Source: an uncultured Collinsella sp. | GTDB taxonomy: Bacteria > Actinomycetota > Coriobacteriia > Coriobacteriales > Coriobacteriaceae | Direction: 5' to 3' | NCBI GenBank assembly: GCA_900541675.1 | Contig: UQKU01000011.1 | Span: 1 to 52,856, forward strand | Length of the DNA: 52,856 nt | Shown here: one piece after another, positions 15,642-24,819 of the stretch | How the letters are laid out: each line of letters starts with the position of its first letter | Numbering within the stretch: the first letter of the stretch is position 1 | Translations under genes and position numbers: made by a program | Notes under the pieces: model-generated | What the model saw: the letters and a program-made list of their open reading frames with translations, nothing else | The model's database searches: none | What the model was told of the DNA's origin: nothing

Positions 15642-16646
15642 ATGGACTGCGATGGCTACCCATGCGTTCCCATGCCGTTGATGTGCACCGCCTTTGCGCC
15701 GGGGCAGATTGACGCTGCGGTTGCAGGCATTTCCGACCCCGATTCGCGCGCCATTGCCACGGCAGAAGCGCTGTACTTTCGCGGACAAGCCGCCCTCGCT
15801 GCCAAGACGGCGCGCCCCTATCTTGACGCCACCGATCCCGCGCTACGCTATTCCGCATGCTTTATCTGCGGATATGCCAGCCTGTCGCTCAACCGTATCG
15901 CCGATGCCCGCCGTTGCCTTGCGGGCATCCTCGATACGCCCACCGACGTGGAATCGCCCGCCATCCACGCCATGCATATCCTGTTCGCCTCCGCCGCGAG
16001 CGTCCTGTTGCACTTGCCTTCCCCGTATTCTGCCGAAGAGTTTTATCCACTTGCGGCGCATCTGCCCGAAGGCCTGCGCCTGTTCGCCAGCTACGTGATG
16101 GCGCACGCGTTGTATCTGCGCGGCGAATACGGCCGCAGCCTGGGCATGGCGGAAAACGCCCTGATTATGAAACAGGGAAGCTACCCCATCTCGGAGCTAT
16201 TCCTGCACTTGTCGGCCTCGATGGCCTGTATGAGTCTCAAAGACGTCGACGCCGCAAAAGCGCACTTTGGCGCCGCTTGGGACATTGCGCGCCCCGACGG
16301 CCTTATCGAGCTCATCGGCGAACACCATGGCCTTTTGCAGGGACTCATCGAGGCATGCCTAAAATCGCAATACCCTGACGACTTCGCGCGCATCATCGAG
16401 ATCACGTATCGATTCAGCTACGGTTGGCGGCGCATCCACAACCCCGATTCGGGCGAGGACGTGGCCGACGATCTAACGACCACGGAATTCACCATGGCAA
16501 TGCTCGCCTGCCGCGGGTGGACCAACGTCGAAATCGCACGCCATATGGGAGTATCGCCGGGCACCGTCAAAAACCGCCTATCCGGCGTATACGCAAAGCT
16601 TGGCATCGGCACGCGCGCGGAGCTGGTCGCGCATATGTTGCGTTAG
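15642..16646 (+). CDS. LuxR-type transcriptional regulator
   Basis: A 334-aa regulator. The C-terminal 60 residues form a LuxR/FixJ-type helix-turn-helix (TTTEFTMAMLACRGWTN, VSPGTVKNRLSGVYAKLG). The N-terminal 250 residues are Ala-rich helices that look like TPR repeats; there is no receiver domain. ATG 15642 is chosen because GGGAG lies 7 bases upstream; the frame opens at TTG 15606. It is 155 bp upstream of, and on the same strand as, the large surface-protein gene, which it may control. Confidence 0.78.
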   Translation: MDCDGYPCVPMPLMCTAFAPGQIDAAVAGISDPDSRAIATAEALYFRGQAALAAKTARPYLDATDPALRYSACFICGYASLSLNRIADARRCLAGILDTPTDVESPAIHAMHILFASAASVLLHLPSPYSAEEFYPLAAHLPEGLRLFASYVMAHALYLRGEYGRSLGMAENALIMKQGSYPISELFLHLSASMACMSLKDVDAAKAHFGAAWDIARPDGLIELIGEHHGLLQGLIEACLKSQYPDDFARIIEITYRFSYGWRRIHNPDSGEDVADDLTTTEFTMAMLACRGWTNVEIARHMGVSPGTVKNRLSGVYAKLGIGTRAELVAHMLR

Positions 16647-16801
16647 CGACCGGACTGCCAAGCGCATCGAACACGTTCCGGAACCCGACGCTTCGCTCGA
16701 TCAATTTGGACATTTTGACCCTTGAACGGCACTACCGCCACGGAGCGCCTTCTCGCAAAATTGGATTATTTCCACCGATACCTGCGGGATGGGAGCCCAA
16801 G

Positions 16802-19800
16802 ATGCTTGATCGCCGTTCGTTACTTGTTGCCGGAGCGTCCTCGCTGGCGAGCATTATGTTGCCGCGCGTGCCGGGAAGCGCAAACGCCTTCATATTGCCG
16901 TTCGCGCCCACCGAAGCCCATGCCGACGAAAAAGACCCCTTCAGGGTGCTCATTCTCTCGCGCACCATGTTTGGTGTGGTCGTGGTCGACGTCGCCAACA
17001 AGAATACGCCCATCACGGGTGCCCAGGTCACGCTCACATCGCGCTATGCCGCAGGCAAGCAGCTCACCGCCACTACCGATGACGAAGGCACGGCCATCTT
17101 TGAGATCGCGCCGCTTTCGGAAGGCTACGTGGACGAGGTAACGCTTCTCGACGCGTACGACTTTAACGGCGGTATCTCCATCAGCATGAAAGGCTACCGC
17201 GATGTCGAGATTCCCCTCGCTCGCATTCTGGGTGGTACTGCCATTACCGCTCCCACGCGTCCACTCTCCGATGGTCAGCCGTACTTTCGCAAGCTCACGT
17301 TTGACGAATGGGACATCCAGTACGCTGAAGCCACGTTTATGGCAATGCCAGCGGACGACGCGGCAAACGAGCAGCCCGACACGCACGCCTTCACTGTACA
17401 GGCTCATCTGCCGCAGGGCGGACAGGCAACGCTGCGCATCAACAAAGTGACGCCTGCCGCGGGCAGCTCACCCGAAACCGTCACGCAGATCGGTCAGATC
17501 AAGGCCAGCGCATCGGGCGCGGATAATCTGGCGACGTTCACACTCGAAGACAAGTTTCTCGATGCGGCATCGGGCCTTCTGGAAGAAGGGTGCAAGCTGC
17601 GCTTTGTCCTCGACTATCAGGGCAAAACCTACACGCTCTCCTCCCCCATGGCCGTTGTCACCGCGCCGGCCGCAAAGGCAGAATCGGGCTCGACCACCAT
17701 CATTCCCACCACCATGGACCAAGGGGTCACTCCGTTTGATTTCCCCGCATCGTTTCCCGGCATCGGTGGTAATAAGTTCACGTGTTGGATGCCCACATTT
17801 CCGATCCTCTTCGATTTCTCGTTTGCTGGATACGTGCTGTTTGGTGGAGGATACAAACCGGTCGGCTACATGAACGATTCGGGCAATCCGGATCCGGAGT
17901 ACTGGAAGAAGTCACCGCGCGAGTCGGGTGCCAAGCAGGCAAACCGCTACCTCGACGAAATGGAGGGGAAGTGGAATCAGTACAAAAGTATGAGTGCCGG
18001 TTCGGGCACCGATCCAAGAAACACTAAGCTCCTTCGTCACCATTGCACGCTGCTGTTCACGATGGATATCGCCACACAGCTGTACGGCTCGCTCGCCTAC
18101 GATTGGGTGGGCAAAACCTGGGGCAACAACAACGACCCCGCATACGGCAATATTAAGGCCCTCTTCCAGGTAAGAACCGACCTCAATTGGACCGAGCAGT
18201 TTACCCTAGGACCGGTGCCGTTTTTCCTAAACGTCAACCCCTGGGTGCTGGCAAAACTGGCGCTCGCCGTGGGCGCCCACACGCACGGTAGCGGCGCGGC
18301 GTTTTTCAAGAACATTTCGCTCGACTATTCCAACACGTCGGGCTCGTTCACCATCCAGATCGGACTTGCCGTCACCTTTGGAGCCGGCGTTGCAGGCGTC
18401 GCTTCGTCCGCCGTGCGTGGCGCCGCATCCCTCACGCTGTTCATTGGATACGAGAAGGCGGATGGACACCAGCTTCCGCGACTGCGCGTAGGTGCAGACG
18501 TCGATGTCGATGTGGTACTCCAGTTCGTAATGTTCAAGTGGACCACCAAAGCTTGGTCGGGATCGTGGCCCACACTCCTCGATTCGTGGAATATGTCGGT
18601 GAACAACGGCGACCAGTATGTACTCCAGTGCTCTGAGCTTGCATTGGGTGGGGATACGCCTTATACGCTGGATGCCCGCTTCGGCACGCCCGGCAACATC
18701 GAGGCGGGCGGCGTGCCGCAATTTATCGCATCGGCCACCATCGTCACCAACGCCGAGCTACTCGCACGCGCCGAGGTTAAGGCCACTGCCGTAAACGTCG
18801 CGCCTGTCGTGCGCGATTGGGATCAAGCGGTCACGCGCATTGAGCTCGAGGCGGATGCAGAAAGCGACGACACGGGACAGGTTGAGCATTTCGTCCACGC
18901 ACTGATGGAAAACGACGAAAACGCCGCGCCGATGTACGAGTACACCTACATCGGTCAGGCAACGAACGCCGTTGCGGACCCCAACGCCAATTCTGCCGGC
19001 GTGTCGGAGGACGAGCGTGGCGGCATCAAGCCCTCGAGCGACAACGTGTTGTTTTCCGGCGTGCTCAGCGAAGCTCACATGAAGCTGGCAATGATTGCCG
19101 GCGTAGAATGCCTGTTCCGTATCGCCTCGGTGCGCTACGGCGACAATGGCCGCTCGCGCCTGGTGGTGCACACAAAGGCAAACGGCACGTGGTCTGCCCC
19201 CACGCCCGTGGACTTTCCCCTTGGGTTTGGCGAGGGCGACGTGGAGCGCGACGGCATATACGATTACGACTTCGACGTGGTGGAATACACGGACGGAAGA
19301 GGAAACCAGGACGCCTACGTGCTGCTGGTCTCGGGCGAGCGCCCCGACGGCGACAACACCCTTTTCGATACGGCAAGCACAGCCGGCATACTGTCCGTTG
19401 TGCGCCTGCGCATAAGCAACGGCGGAGTTCGCGTGATGTCGCACACGTCGTGGCGCAGCATCTCGCGCGGCCGCCTGCAAGAGGATGGCTACCATTGCCT
19501 GCAGTGCCCGCGCATCACGGTGGGCAAGACGCTGGTCGACGGACGCCTGTCGGGTGCTTACCTTCACCGCCGCGGAGCCACCGCAGAAAAGGCGCTCGGC
19601 AGCGAGGCTGTGGTTGCGCTGGAGTGCTTTACCCTGTGGTCGGACGTTTCGGACGACAGCCTGACGTTCCGTCAGGTCCTCCGCTTTCCGCAAGCACCGT
19701 CGAGTATCGAGCTGGGCGAGCCCGAGAATATCAACGGCAAAATGGTGGTGCCCGTTGCGTACGAGACCGCAGACGGTTGCGGCTGCGCATCGTACGCCGT

Positions 19801-21169
19801 GATCGGCCAGTCCATTGCAGGCTGGGGCGTTATGTCACCAGACGCCACGGTACCCCGTGCGGTGCCGTGGCCACAACATTCGGGCTTTTTGGCAACCGTC
19901 AACGAGCAACTGCAGCATATTACTTGGACGCGAGGCGCATCGGCATTTGCAACGCAGCCTGTGGGTGCCGCAGGCTGTGGCCCGGCATCGTTTAGCGTAA
20001 GCAACAACGGCAGATGCGTGCTCTATGTAGAGAACACCGACGGCAAGGTGGGACAAACCTACGACGAAGAAGGCAACCCGGTAGCAGTGATGGGCAAGCA
20101 CTTCCGCATCTTCGCCAGCACCTTGGCAGGCGATCTTTTCACGGAACCGTTCGTGATGTGCGAGCTGGACCATCCCGTCGATCAGATAACGACATTTTTT
20201 ACGTCGGGAGGCATGCTCTCCGCGCTCGCCACGCACATTGTGAGCACGGAGAAGAGCGAGGCAGAGCTGCACGGCATCGAAGTACCCTTGGTGGCATGCG
20301 CGACGCCGACAGGCGCGGTCGCCACCTCGGGCGCGGTGGTGCCCGGAGCAGCAGGCGAATCCTTCATGGTCACGGTGCGAAACGACGGCAACACCTTGCT
20401 GACCGCCGGCACGATCGATCTGTACCGAGAGGGCTCCAGCCAGCCGTTCTCCAGCGCTTCCATCGGATTCGGACTGAACGCACGCATGGCTTCAATCTAC
20501 GATCCAGAGCTTGCCGAGGACGCTTCGGCCAACGACATGGCACACGTGAAGTACGCGCTCGAGACGCTGGGCGCACGTTTTGCAACGCACCCGCTGGTAG
20601 CCGACAACGGCAACGCCGTGCTGGCACCGGGTTGCACGGCACAGTTCCGCATGAGCTTCGCCATCCCCGAGAGCTGGAGCGACGAAGTAGGCAAACGCGT
20701 AACGCTGTATGCGAAGGCGCGTAATCTGGTGGCGCTCGATCCCGTAACGCTCGAGGAAATTCGACCGGGCGCGAACTCGGCACTGGGTGCCGTACTGCAC
20801 GAGCTTCATGTGCCCGACGCGTCATGCGAACGCTCAGAAGTTCAGGTCGGCGTATGCGACAGCGCGGATACGACAGGACTTCACGACGCCCCGATGACGG
20901 CAGACGGCGATGGTGGCTCGAGTGGCGACGGTACTGACAAGGGTGGCGGCTCCGGCGGAAGCAGCTCCGGCAGTGGCAAGGACCACGGCAATAACAAGCG
21001 CTCCGGAAAAGCGGGCGCGCTTGCGGGCACGGGCGATGCCAACGCTCCCCTTACGGCAGCCGCTGCTGCACTCGCCGCGGCAGGCGCCGGCCTCGTCGCC
21101 TACAGCGTCCGCCGCACGGCGCTCGAAACCGACACCGCCAATGAGGTCAATTCTGATAGGCCTCGCTAG
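16802..21169 (+). CDS. large wall-anchored surface protein
   Basis: A 1455-aa exported protein. The N-terminus MLDRRSLLVAGASSLAS carries a twin-arginine-like RRSLL motif and a hydrophobic core ending near ANA. Residues about 55-115 look like a carboxypeptidase-regulatory-type beta domain (ITGAQVTLTSR, TTDDEGTAIFEI). The next 1200 residues are beta-rich and unassigned. The C-terminus has a Gly/Ser/Lys-rich linker, then LAGTGD, a hydrophobic stretch and SVRRTALETD, which fits a variant sortase signal (LAxTG). GGGAG precedes the ATG. The same frame is open upstream over the LuxR gene but without a start that fits. Likely a colonisation or sensing protein; the function is unknown. Confidence 0.8.
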   Translation: MLDRRSLLVAGASSLASIMLPRVPGSANAFILPFAPTEAHADEKDPFRVLILSRTMFGVVVVDVANKNTPITGAQVTLTSRYAAGKQLTATTDDEGTAIFEIAPLSEGYVDEVTLLDAYDFNGGISISMKGYRDVEIPLARILGGTAITAPTRPLSDGQPYFRKLTFDEWDIQYAEATFMAMPADDAANEQPDTHAFTVQAHLPQGGQATLRINKVTPAAGSSPETVTQIGQIKASASGADNLATFTLEDKFLDAASGLLEEGCKLRFVLDYQGKTYTLSSPMAVVTAPAAKAESGSTTIIPTTMDQGVTPFDFPASFPGIGGNKFTCWMPTFPILFDFSFAGYVLFGGGYKPVGYMNDSGNPDPEYWKKSPRESGAKQANRYLDEMEGKWNQYKSMSAGSGTDPRNTKLLRHHCTLLFTMDIATQLYGSLAYDWVGKTWGNNNDPAYGNIKALFQVRTDLNWTEQFTLGPVPFFLNVNPWVLAKLALAVGAHTHGSGAAFFKNISLDYSNTSGSFTIQIGLAVTFGAGVAGVASSAVRGAASLTLFIGYEKADGHQLPRLRVGADVDVDVVLQFVMFKWTTKAWSGSWPTLLDSWNMSVNNGDQYVLQCSELALGGDTPYTLDARFGTPGNIEAGGVPQFIASATIVTNAELLARAEVKATAVNVAPVVRDWDQAVTRIELEADAESDDTGQVEHFVHALMENDENAAPMYEYTYIGQATNAVADPNANSAGVSEDERGGIKPSSDNVLFSGVLSEAHMKLAMIAGVECLFRIASVRYGDNGRSRLVVHTKANGTWSAPTPVDFPLGFGEGDVERDGIYDYDFDVVEYTDGRGNQDAYVLLVSGERPDGDNTLFDTASTAGILSVVRLRISNGGVRVMSHTSWRSISRGRLQEDGYHCLQCPRITVGKTLVDGRLSGAYLHRRGATAEKALGSEAVVALECFTLWSDVSDDSLTFRQVLRFPQAPSSIELGEPENINGKMVVPVAYETADGCGCASYAVIGQSIAGWGVMSPDATVPRAVPWPQHSGFLATVNEQLQHITWTRGASAFATQPVGAAGCGPASFSVSNNGRCVLYVENTDGKVGQTYDEEGNPVAVMGKHFRIFASTLAGDLFTEPFVMCELDHPVDQITTFFTSGGMLSALATHIVSTEKSEAELHGIEVPLVACATPTGAVATSGAVVPGAAGESFMVTVRNDGNTLLTAGTIDLYREGSSQPFSSASIGFGLNARMASIYDPELAEDASANDMAHVKYALETLGARFATHPLVADNGNAVLAPGCTAQFRMSFAIPESWSDEVGKRVTLYAKARNLVALDPVTLEEIRPGANSALGAVLHELHVPDASCERSEVQVGVCDSADTTGLHDAPMTADGDGGSSGDGTDKGGGSGGSSSGSGKDHGNNKRSGKAGALAGTGDANAPLTAAAAALAAAGAGLVAYSVRRTALETDTANEVNSDRPR

Positions 21170-21221
21170 CTCCTAGTTACTTTTGTGAGAGACGTCGACT
21201 CGGCTCATCGAACACCAAAAG

Positions 21222-21251
21222 GGGCTGGCCCCGATAACTCGGAGCCAGCCC
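21222..21251 (-). terminator. intrinsic terminator
   Basis: Read on the reverse strand, GGGCTGGCTCCGA pairs with TCGGGGCCAGCCC and is followed by CTTTTGG. It lies 30 bases past the stop of the reverse-strand lipoprotein gene. The two genes converge here. Confidence 0.8.
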
Positions 21252-21281
21252 TGAGTCGCCTGACATGGGAATCGCAACCCG

Positions 21282-22310
21282 CTACTTGAGCTTCAATGCC
21301 TCCATCATGGGCGCGGCGGCGTCCCAATCGATCTTCCAGCCAATCGACACGCGGACGGTCTCGCCCGTCGCGGGAGCCGTCGCAAACAGCGTATGGCCGT
21401 TGTCGGGACCGGTAAAGCGCAGCCACGTTATGCCGTTGTACTCGACCTGGTCGGTTGTTGTCTCCTTGCCTTCGTAGACCTGCTCTAGGCTTGCAACCTC
21501 TTCCTCCGGCGAGCGCGGGAAGATGCTGATGTTCAGGCGTCCTCCAGTCTCGTCGTGGAAGAAGTTTGCCTTTTCGCGCTCTTCGTCGGACGAATCCAGC
21601 GTGTACCCATCGGCGGCCTCGATGCTGTACGATGCGCAGTCGATGCCCGTTAAATCTGCCTTCTCGCCAGAATCGGCCACGCCGCCGGCCGCCTTGAACT
21701 CCTTGGTCTCGCATCCCGTGGTGTCAAAGTGCATGGCCTCATGATTCTTGGCGGGGGCGTAAGCGTCTACGAACTCGACAGTGATGGGCCCGTAGTACGC
21801 CGTCTTGGGCGCCCAAAAATACACGTACTCAACGGTCTCGCCCGGGCCGATATCTGGCCTCTTGGAAAGATCGATGCCCTCGTGAAGCTCATCGGGAGCC
21901 TCGCTTGCAACGTAGTCGAGCACGGCCGCCTTGCCGGAAGTAAACAACGGGTCGCCTGCCTCAAGATCGCCCTGGGCAGCATGCACGTTAAAGGAGTCAA
22001 ACGTCCTGTTCTTTGTGTTGTTGTTGGTAATCTCGATATGCAGGTAAAAGCCGTCCCGCTTCTTGGCATCACCGCGATAGAACGTACCGTGAGCCACCGA
22101 CTCATAGACAATGCCTGCCACCTCGACCGTCTGCGACTCATAGGCCTTGGGCTTCTCGGTCTTCTCCTGCACAGGCGCGCTCCCGCCCGAGCTACCAGCC
22201 GAGCCGCTCGGAGCACTACCGCCGCAGCCGGCAAGCGTACACGCCAGCACAGCCGAAAGCGTCACGGTGGGAATTCCTAACAGCAGCTTCTTCGTCATGG
22301 GCTTCATCAT
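21282..22310 (-). CDS. lipoprotein with DUF4352/DUF5067-like domain
   Basis: A 342-aa lipoprotein. The signal peptide ends in the lipobox LAGC, followed by a Gly/Ser linker. The middle part (EVAGIVYESVAHGTFY, HIEITNNNTKNRTFDSF, YVYFWAP) resembles the immunoglobulin-like DUF4352/DUF5067 fold found in many Gram-positive lipoproteins. The last 110 residues form a separate beta-rich region. ATG 22310 is used because AAAGGAG is 8 bases upstream; 22307, 22298 and 22340 are also in frame. Function unknown, anchored to the outer face of the membrane. Confidence 0.78.
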   Translation of the reverse strand: MMKPMTKKLLLGIPTVTLSAVLACTLAGCGGSAPSGSAGSSGGSAPVQEKTEKPKAYESQTVEVAGIVYESVAHGTFYRGDAKKRDGFYLHIEITNNNTKNRTFDSFNVHAAQGDLEAGDPLFTSGKAAVLDYVASEAPDELHEGIDLSKRPDIGPGETVEYVYFWAPKTAYYGPITVEFVDAYAPAKNHEAMHFDTTGCETKEFKAAGGVADSGEKADLTGIDCASYSIEAADGYTLDSSDEEREKANFFHDETGGRLNISIFPRSPEEEVASLEQVYEGKETTTDQVEYNGITWLRFTGPDNGHTLFATAPATGETVRVSIGWKIDWDAAAPMMEALKLK

Positions 22311-22776
22311 CCTCACCGCTCCTTTCGGCTTGTAGCTCATCCGTTACCCGAGTCGCAAGTCGACTCCGTGGCATCGGCTTCCACTATGAGCGTATGACGA
22401 AACGCGGCGCCGGCGAAGTGACCCACGGCCCAAATAACGACCCGACAGCGTTCCTTATGGGCCAAAGGGACTCGCACACGCACGCCTGTGGCCCATAAAA
22501 CGAGACGCTTGTCCCAATGTTCGATTCGATCCAACAATCCGCACGACACGTTTTCGACAACGTATCCAACCGCAAACGCAGCAAGACGCATTCGGCCGCC
22601 TTCAAACTTACTCGGACAGAACCGAGTCGGTTTTGTCCGAGTAAACGCTGTTCCACCAAATTCCGAACGATTGTTCGATGGATTTCGTGTTGGGTGGAAT
22701 CGCCTGTGGGCTGGGCTATGCTACCTTGACTATCTATATGACTTAAACGCAGCAAAGGAGCACCGAGAGAGCGAGT
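22311..22776. other. 466-bp intergenic region with two inverted repeats
   Basis: No gene is seen. It holds an inverted repeat at 22455-22498 (TTATGGGCCA with its complement, 24-base loop) and a near-perfect one at 22608-22644 (TTACTCGGACA...TGTCCGAGTAA). The promoter of the topoisomerase genes should lie in its right part; TATGCT near 22716 is a possible -10, but I cannot place a convincing -35. Confidence 0.6.
22608..22644. promoter_or_regulatory. 37-bp inverted repeat upstream of topoisomerase genes
   Basis: TTACTCGGACAgAACCG and CGGTTtTGTCCGAGTAA pair over nearly their whole length around AGT. It lies 133 bp before the GyrB/ParE-like gene, so it is more likely an operator or supercoiling-sensitive cruciform than a terminator, but this is inference. 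Confidence 0.5.
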
Positions 22777-24774
22777 ATGGCAAAAAACACCGCAAACTAT
22801 GGTAACGACAGTATCCGCCAGCTCAAGGACGAAGAGCGCGTACGCCTGCGCCCCGCCGTTATCTTTGGCTCGGACGGGCTCGACGGCTGCGCGCATGCCG
22901 CCTTCGAGATCCTGTCCAACGCCGTTGACGAGGCGCGCCAGGGCTACGGCAAGCTCATCACCCTTACCGCCTTTCGCGATGGTTCCATTCAGGTAGAGGA
23001 CAACGGCCGCGGCTGCCCGCTCGACTGGAACCCCTCCGAGAAGCGCTTTAACTGGGAACTTGTCTTTTGCGAGCTCTATGCCGGCGGCAAGTATAACAAC
23101 AACCAGGGCGGCGACTACGATTTCTCGCTCGGCACCAACGGCCTGGGCTCGTGCGCGACCCAGTACGCTTCCGAGTACATGGACGTCACCGTCTGGCGTG
23201 ACGGCAACAAGTACTCCTTACACTTTAAGAAGGGCAAGGTCGTCGGCGCCAAAAAGAAGGCACTCGAGATTGAGCCCAGCGACGAGGAACGCACCGGCAC
23301 CACCATCAAGTGGCGTCCCGATCTTGAGGTCTTTACCTCCATCAGCATCCCCCACGAGTGGTATCGCGAGACCATGCGTCGTCAGGCCGTGGTCAACGCC
23401 AACGTGACCTTCCGCCTGCGCGTTGAGGGCGACGATGGCGAGTTTTCCGAAGAGGACTTTTGCTATCCCAAGGGCATCGAGGACTATGTGCTCGAGAAGG
23501 TCGGTACCGACTACCTTACCGAGCCTTTCTTTATCGAGGCCGACCGCCGCGGTCGCGATCGCGAGGACCTGCCCGACTACAACGTCAAGATTACCGCGTG
23601 CATGTGCTTCTCGCGCACCTTCATGATGCAGGAGTACTACCACAACTCATCGTGGCTCGAGAACGGCGGCTCACCCGAAAAGGCGGCCCGTAGCGCTCTG
23701 ACCAGCGCCATCGATGCCTACATTAAGCAACAGGGCAAATACAACAAAAACGAGAGCGGCATCAAATGGCAGGACGTCCAGGACTGCCTGGTACTGGTGA
23801 CCAACTGCTTCTCCACCCAGACGTCCTACGAAAACCAGACCAAGAAGGCCATCAATAACCGCTTTATCCAGCAGGCCATGACGGCATTCTTTAAGGAGCG
23901 CCTCTCGACCTACTTAATCGAGAACAAAGACGCCGCCAACAAGATTATGGAGCAGGTGCTCATCAACAAGCGCTCGCGCGAGAATGCCGAGAAGACGCGC
24001 CAGAGCATCAAGACCAACCTGCAGCAGAAGACCGACATGGCCAACCGCGTGCAGAAATTCATCGACTGCCGCTCCAAGGACAAGAGCCGTCGCGAGATCT
24101 ACATCGTAGAGGGCGACTCGGCAGCAGGCGCCATTCGCACCTCGCGCGATGCCGAGTTCCAGGGCGTTATGCCCGTCCGCGGTAAGATCCTCAACTGCCT
24201 AAAGGAGGACTACCCGCGCATCTTTAAGTCCGACATCATTATGGACCTCATGCGCGTACTGGGCTGCGGCGTGGAGATCAAGGACAAGCGGATCAAGAAC
24301 CTCGGTGCCTTTGACCTGGACAACCTCAACTGGAACAAGGTCATCATCTGCACGGACGCCGACGTCGACGGTTATCACATCCGCACGCTCGTGCTCACCA
24401 TGCTCTACCGTCTGGTGCCCACGCTTATCGACGAGGGCTACGTGTATATCGCCGAGTCGCCGCTCTACGAGATCAACTGCAAAGAGAAGACCTACTTTGC
24501 CTACACCGAGCTCGAGAAGAACGGCATCCTTAAGGAGATCGGCGACCAGAAGTGTTCCATCAACCGCTCCAAGGGTCTTGGTGAAAACGATCCGGACATG
24601 ATGTGGCTCACCACCATGAACCCCGAGACGCGCCGCCTGATCAAGGTGGAGCCCGAGGACGTCACCAAGATGGAGACCATGTTCAACCTATTGCTGGGCA
24701 ACGACGAGGCGGGCCGCAAGCGCCATATCTCCGAGCACGGCAAGGAATACCTGGACCAGCTGGACCTGCAATAG
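22777..24774 (+). CDS. type IIA DNA topoisomerase subunit B (GyrB/ParE-like)
   Basis: A 665-aa ATPase subunit. GHKL motifs are EILSNAVDEA (N-box), DNGRGCPLDW (G1) and SLGTNGLGS (G2/ATP lid). The transducer domain has the QTK-like Lys in NQTKKAIN. The TOPRIM motifs are EGDSAAG and DADVDGYHIRTL, and the tail has RSKGLGENDPDMMW. Length fits ParE or short GyrB. The N-terminal region differs noticeably from canonical GyrB, and the A subunit follows 45 bp downstream, so this is probably a topoisomerase IV or an accessory gyrase. It relaxes or decatenates DNA with ATP. Confidence 0.88.
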   Translation: MAKNTANYGNDSIRQLKDEERVRLRPAVIFGSDGLDGCAHAAFEILSNAVDEARQGYGKLITLTAFRDGSIQVEDNGRGCPLDWNPSEKRFNWELVFCELYAGGKYNNNQGGDYDFSLGTNGLGSCATQYASEYMDVTVWRDGNKYSLHFKKGKVVGAKKKALEIEPSDEERTGTTIKWRPDLEVFTSISIPHEWYRETMRRQAVVNANVTFRLRVEGDDGEFSEEDFCYPKGIEDYVLEKVGTDYLTEPFFIEADRRGRDREDLPDYNVKITACMCFSRTFMMQEYYHNSSWLENGGSPEKAARSALTSAIDAYIKQQGKYNKNESGIKWQDVQDCLVLVTNCFSTQTSYENQTKKAINNRFIQQAMTAFFKERLSTYLIENKDAANKIMEQVLINKRSRENAEKTRQSIKTNLQQKTDMANRVQKFIDCRSKDKSRREIYIVEGDSAAGAIRTSRDAEFQGVMPVRGKILNCLKEDYPRIFKSDIIMDLMRVLGCGVEIKDKRIKNLGAFDLDNLNWNKVIICTDADVDGYHIRTLVLTMLYRLVPTLIDEGYVYIAESPLYEINCKEKTYFAYTELEKNGILKEIGDQKCSINRSKGLGENDPDMMWLTTMNPETRRLIKVEPEDVTKMETMFNLLLGNDEAGRKRHISEHGKEYLDQLDLQ

Positions 24775-24819
24775 CAGCAAATCAATAACGACGGCCCATA
24801 AGAAGTTCAAGAGGAAATC

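Noticed and set aside
16424..16801. N-terminal extension of the large surface protein into the LuxR gene
   Set aside because: The ATG at 16802 has a ribosome site and begins a good export signal; the extension overlaps a LuxR helix-turn-helix.
18758..19693. 311-codon reverse frame inside the large surface protein gene
   Set aside because: The forward frame is continuous over 4.4 kb with a signal peptide and sorting signal; the reverse frame has no start signal.
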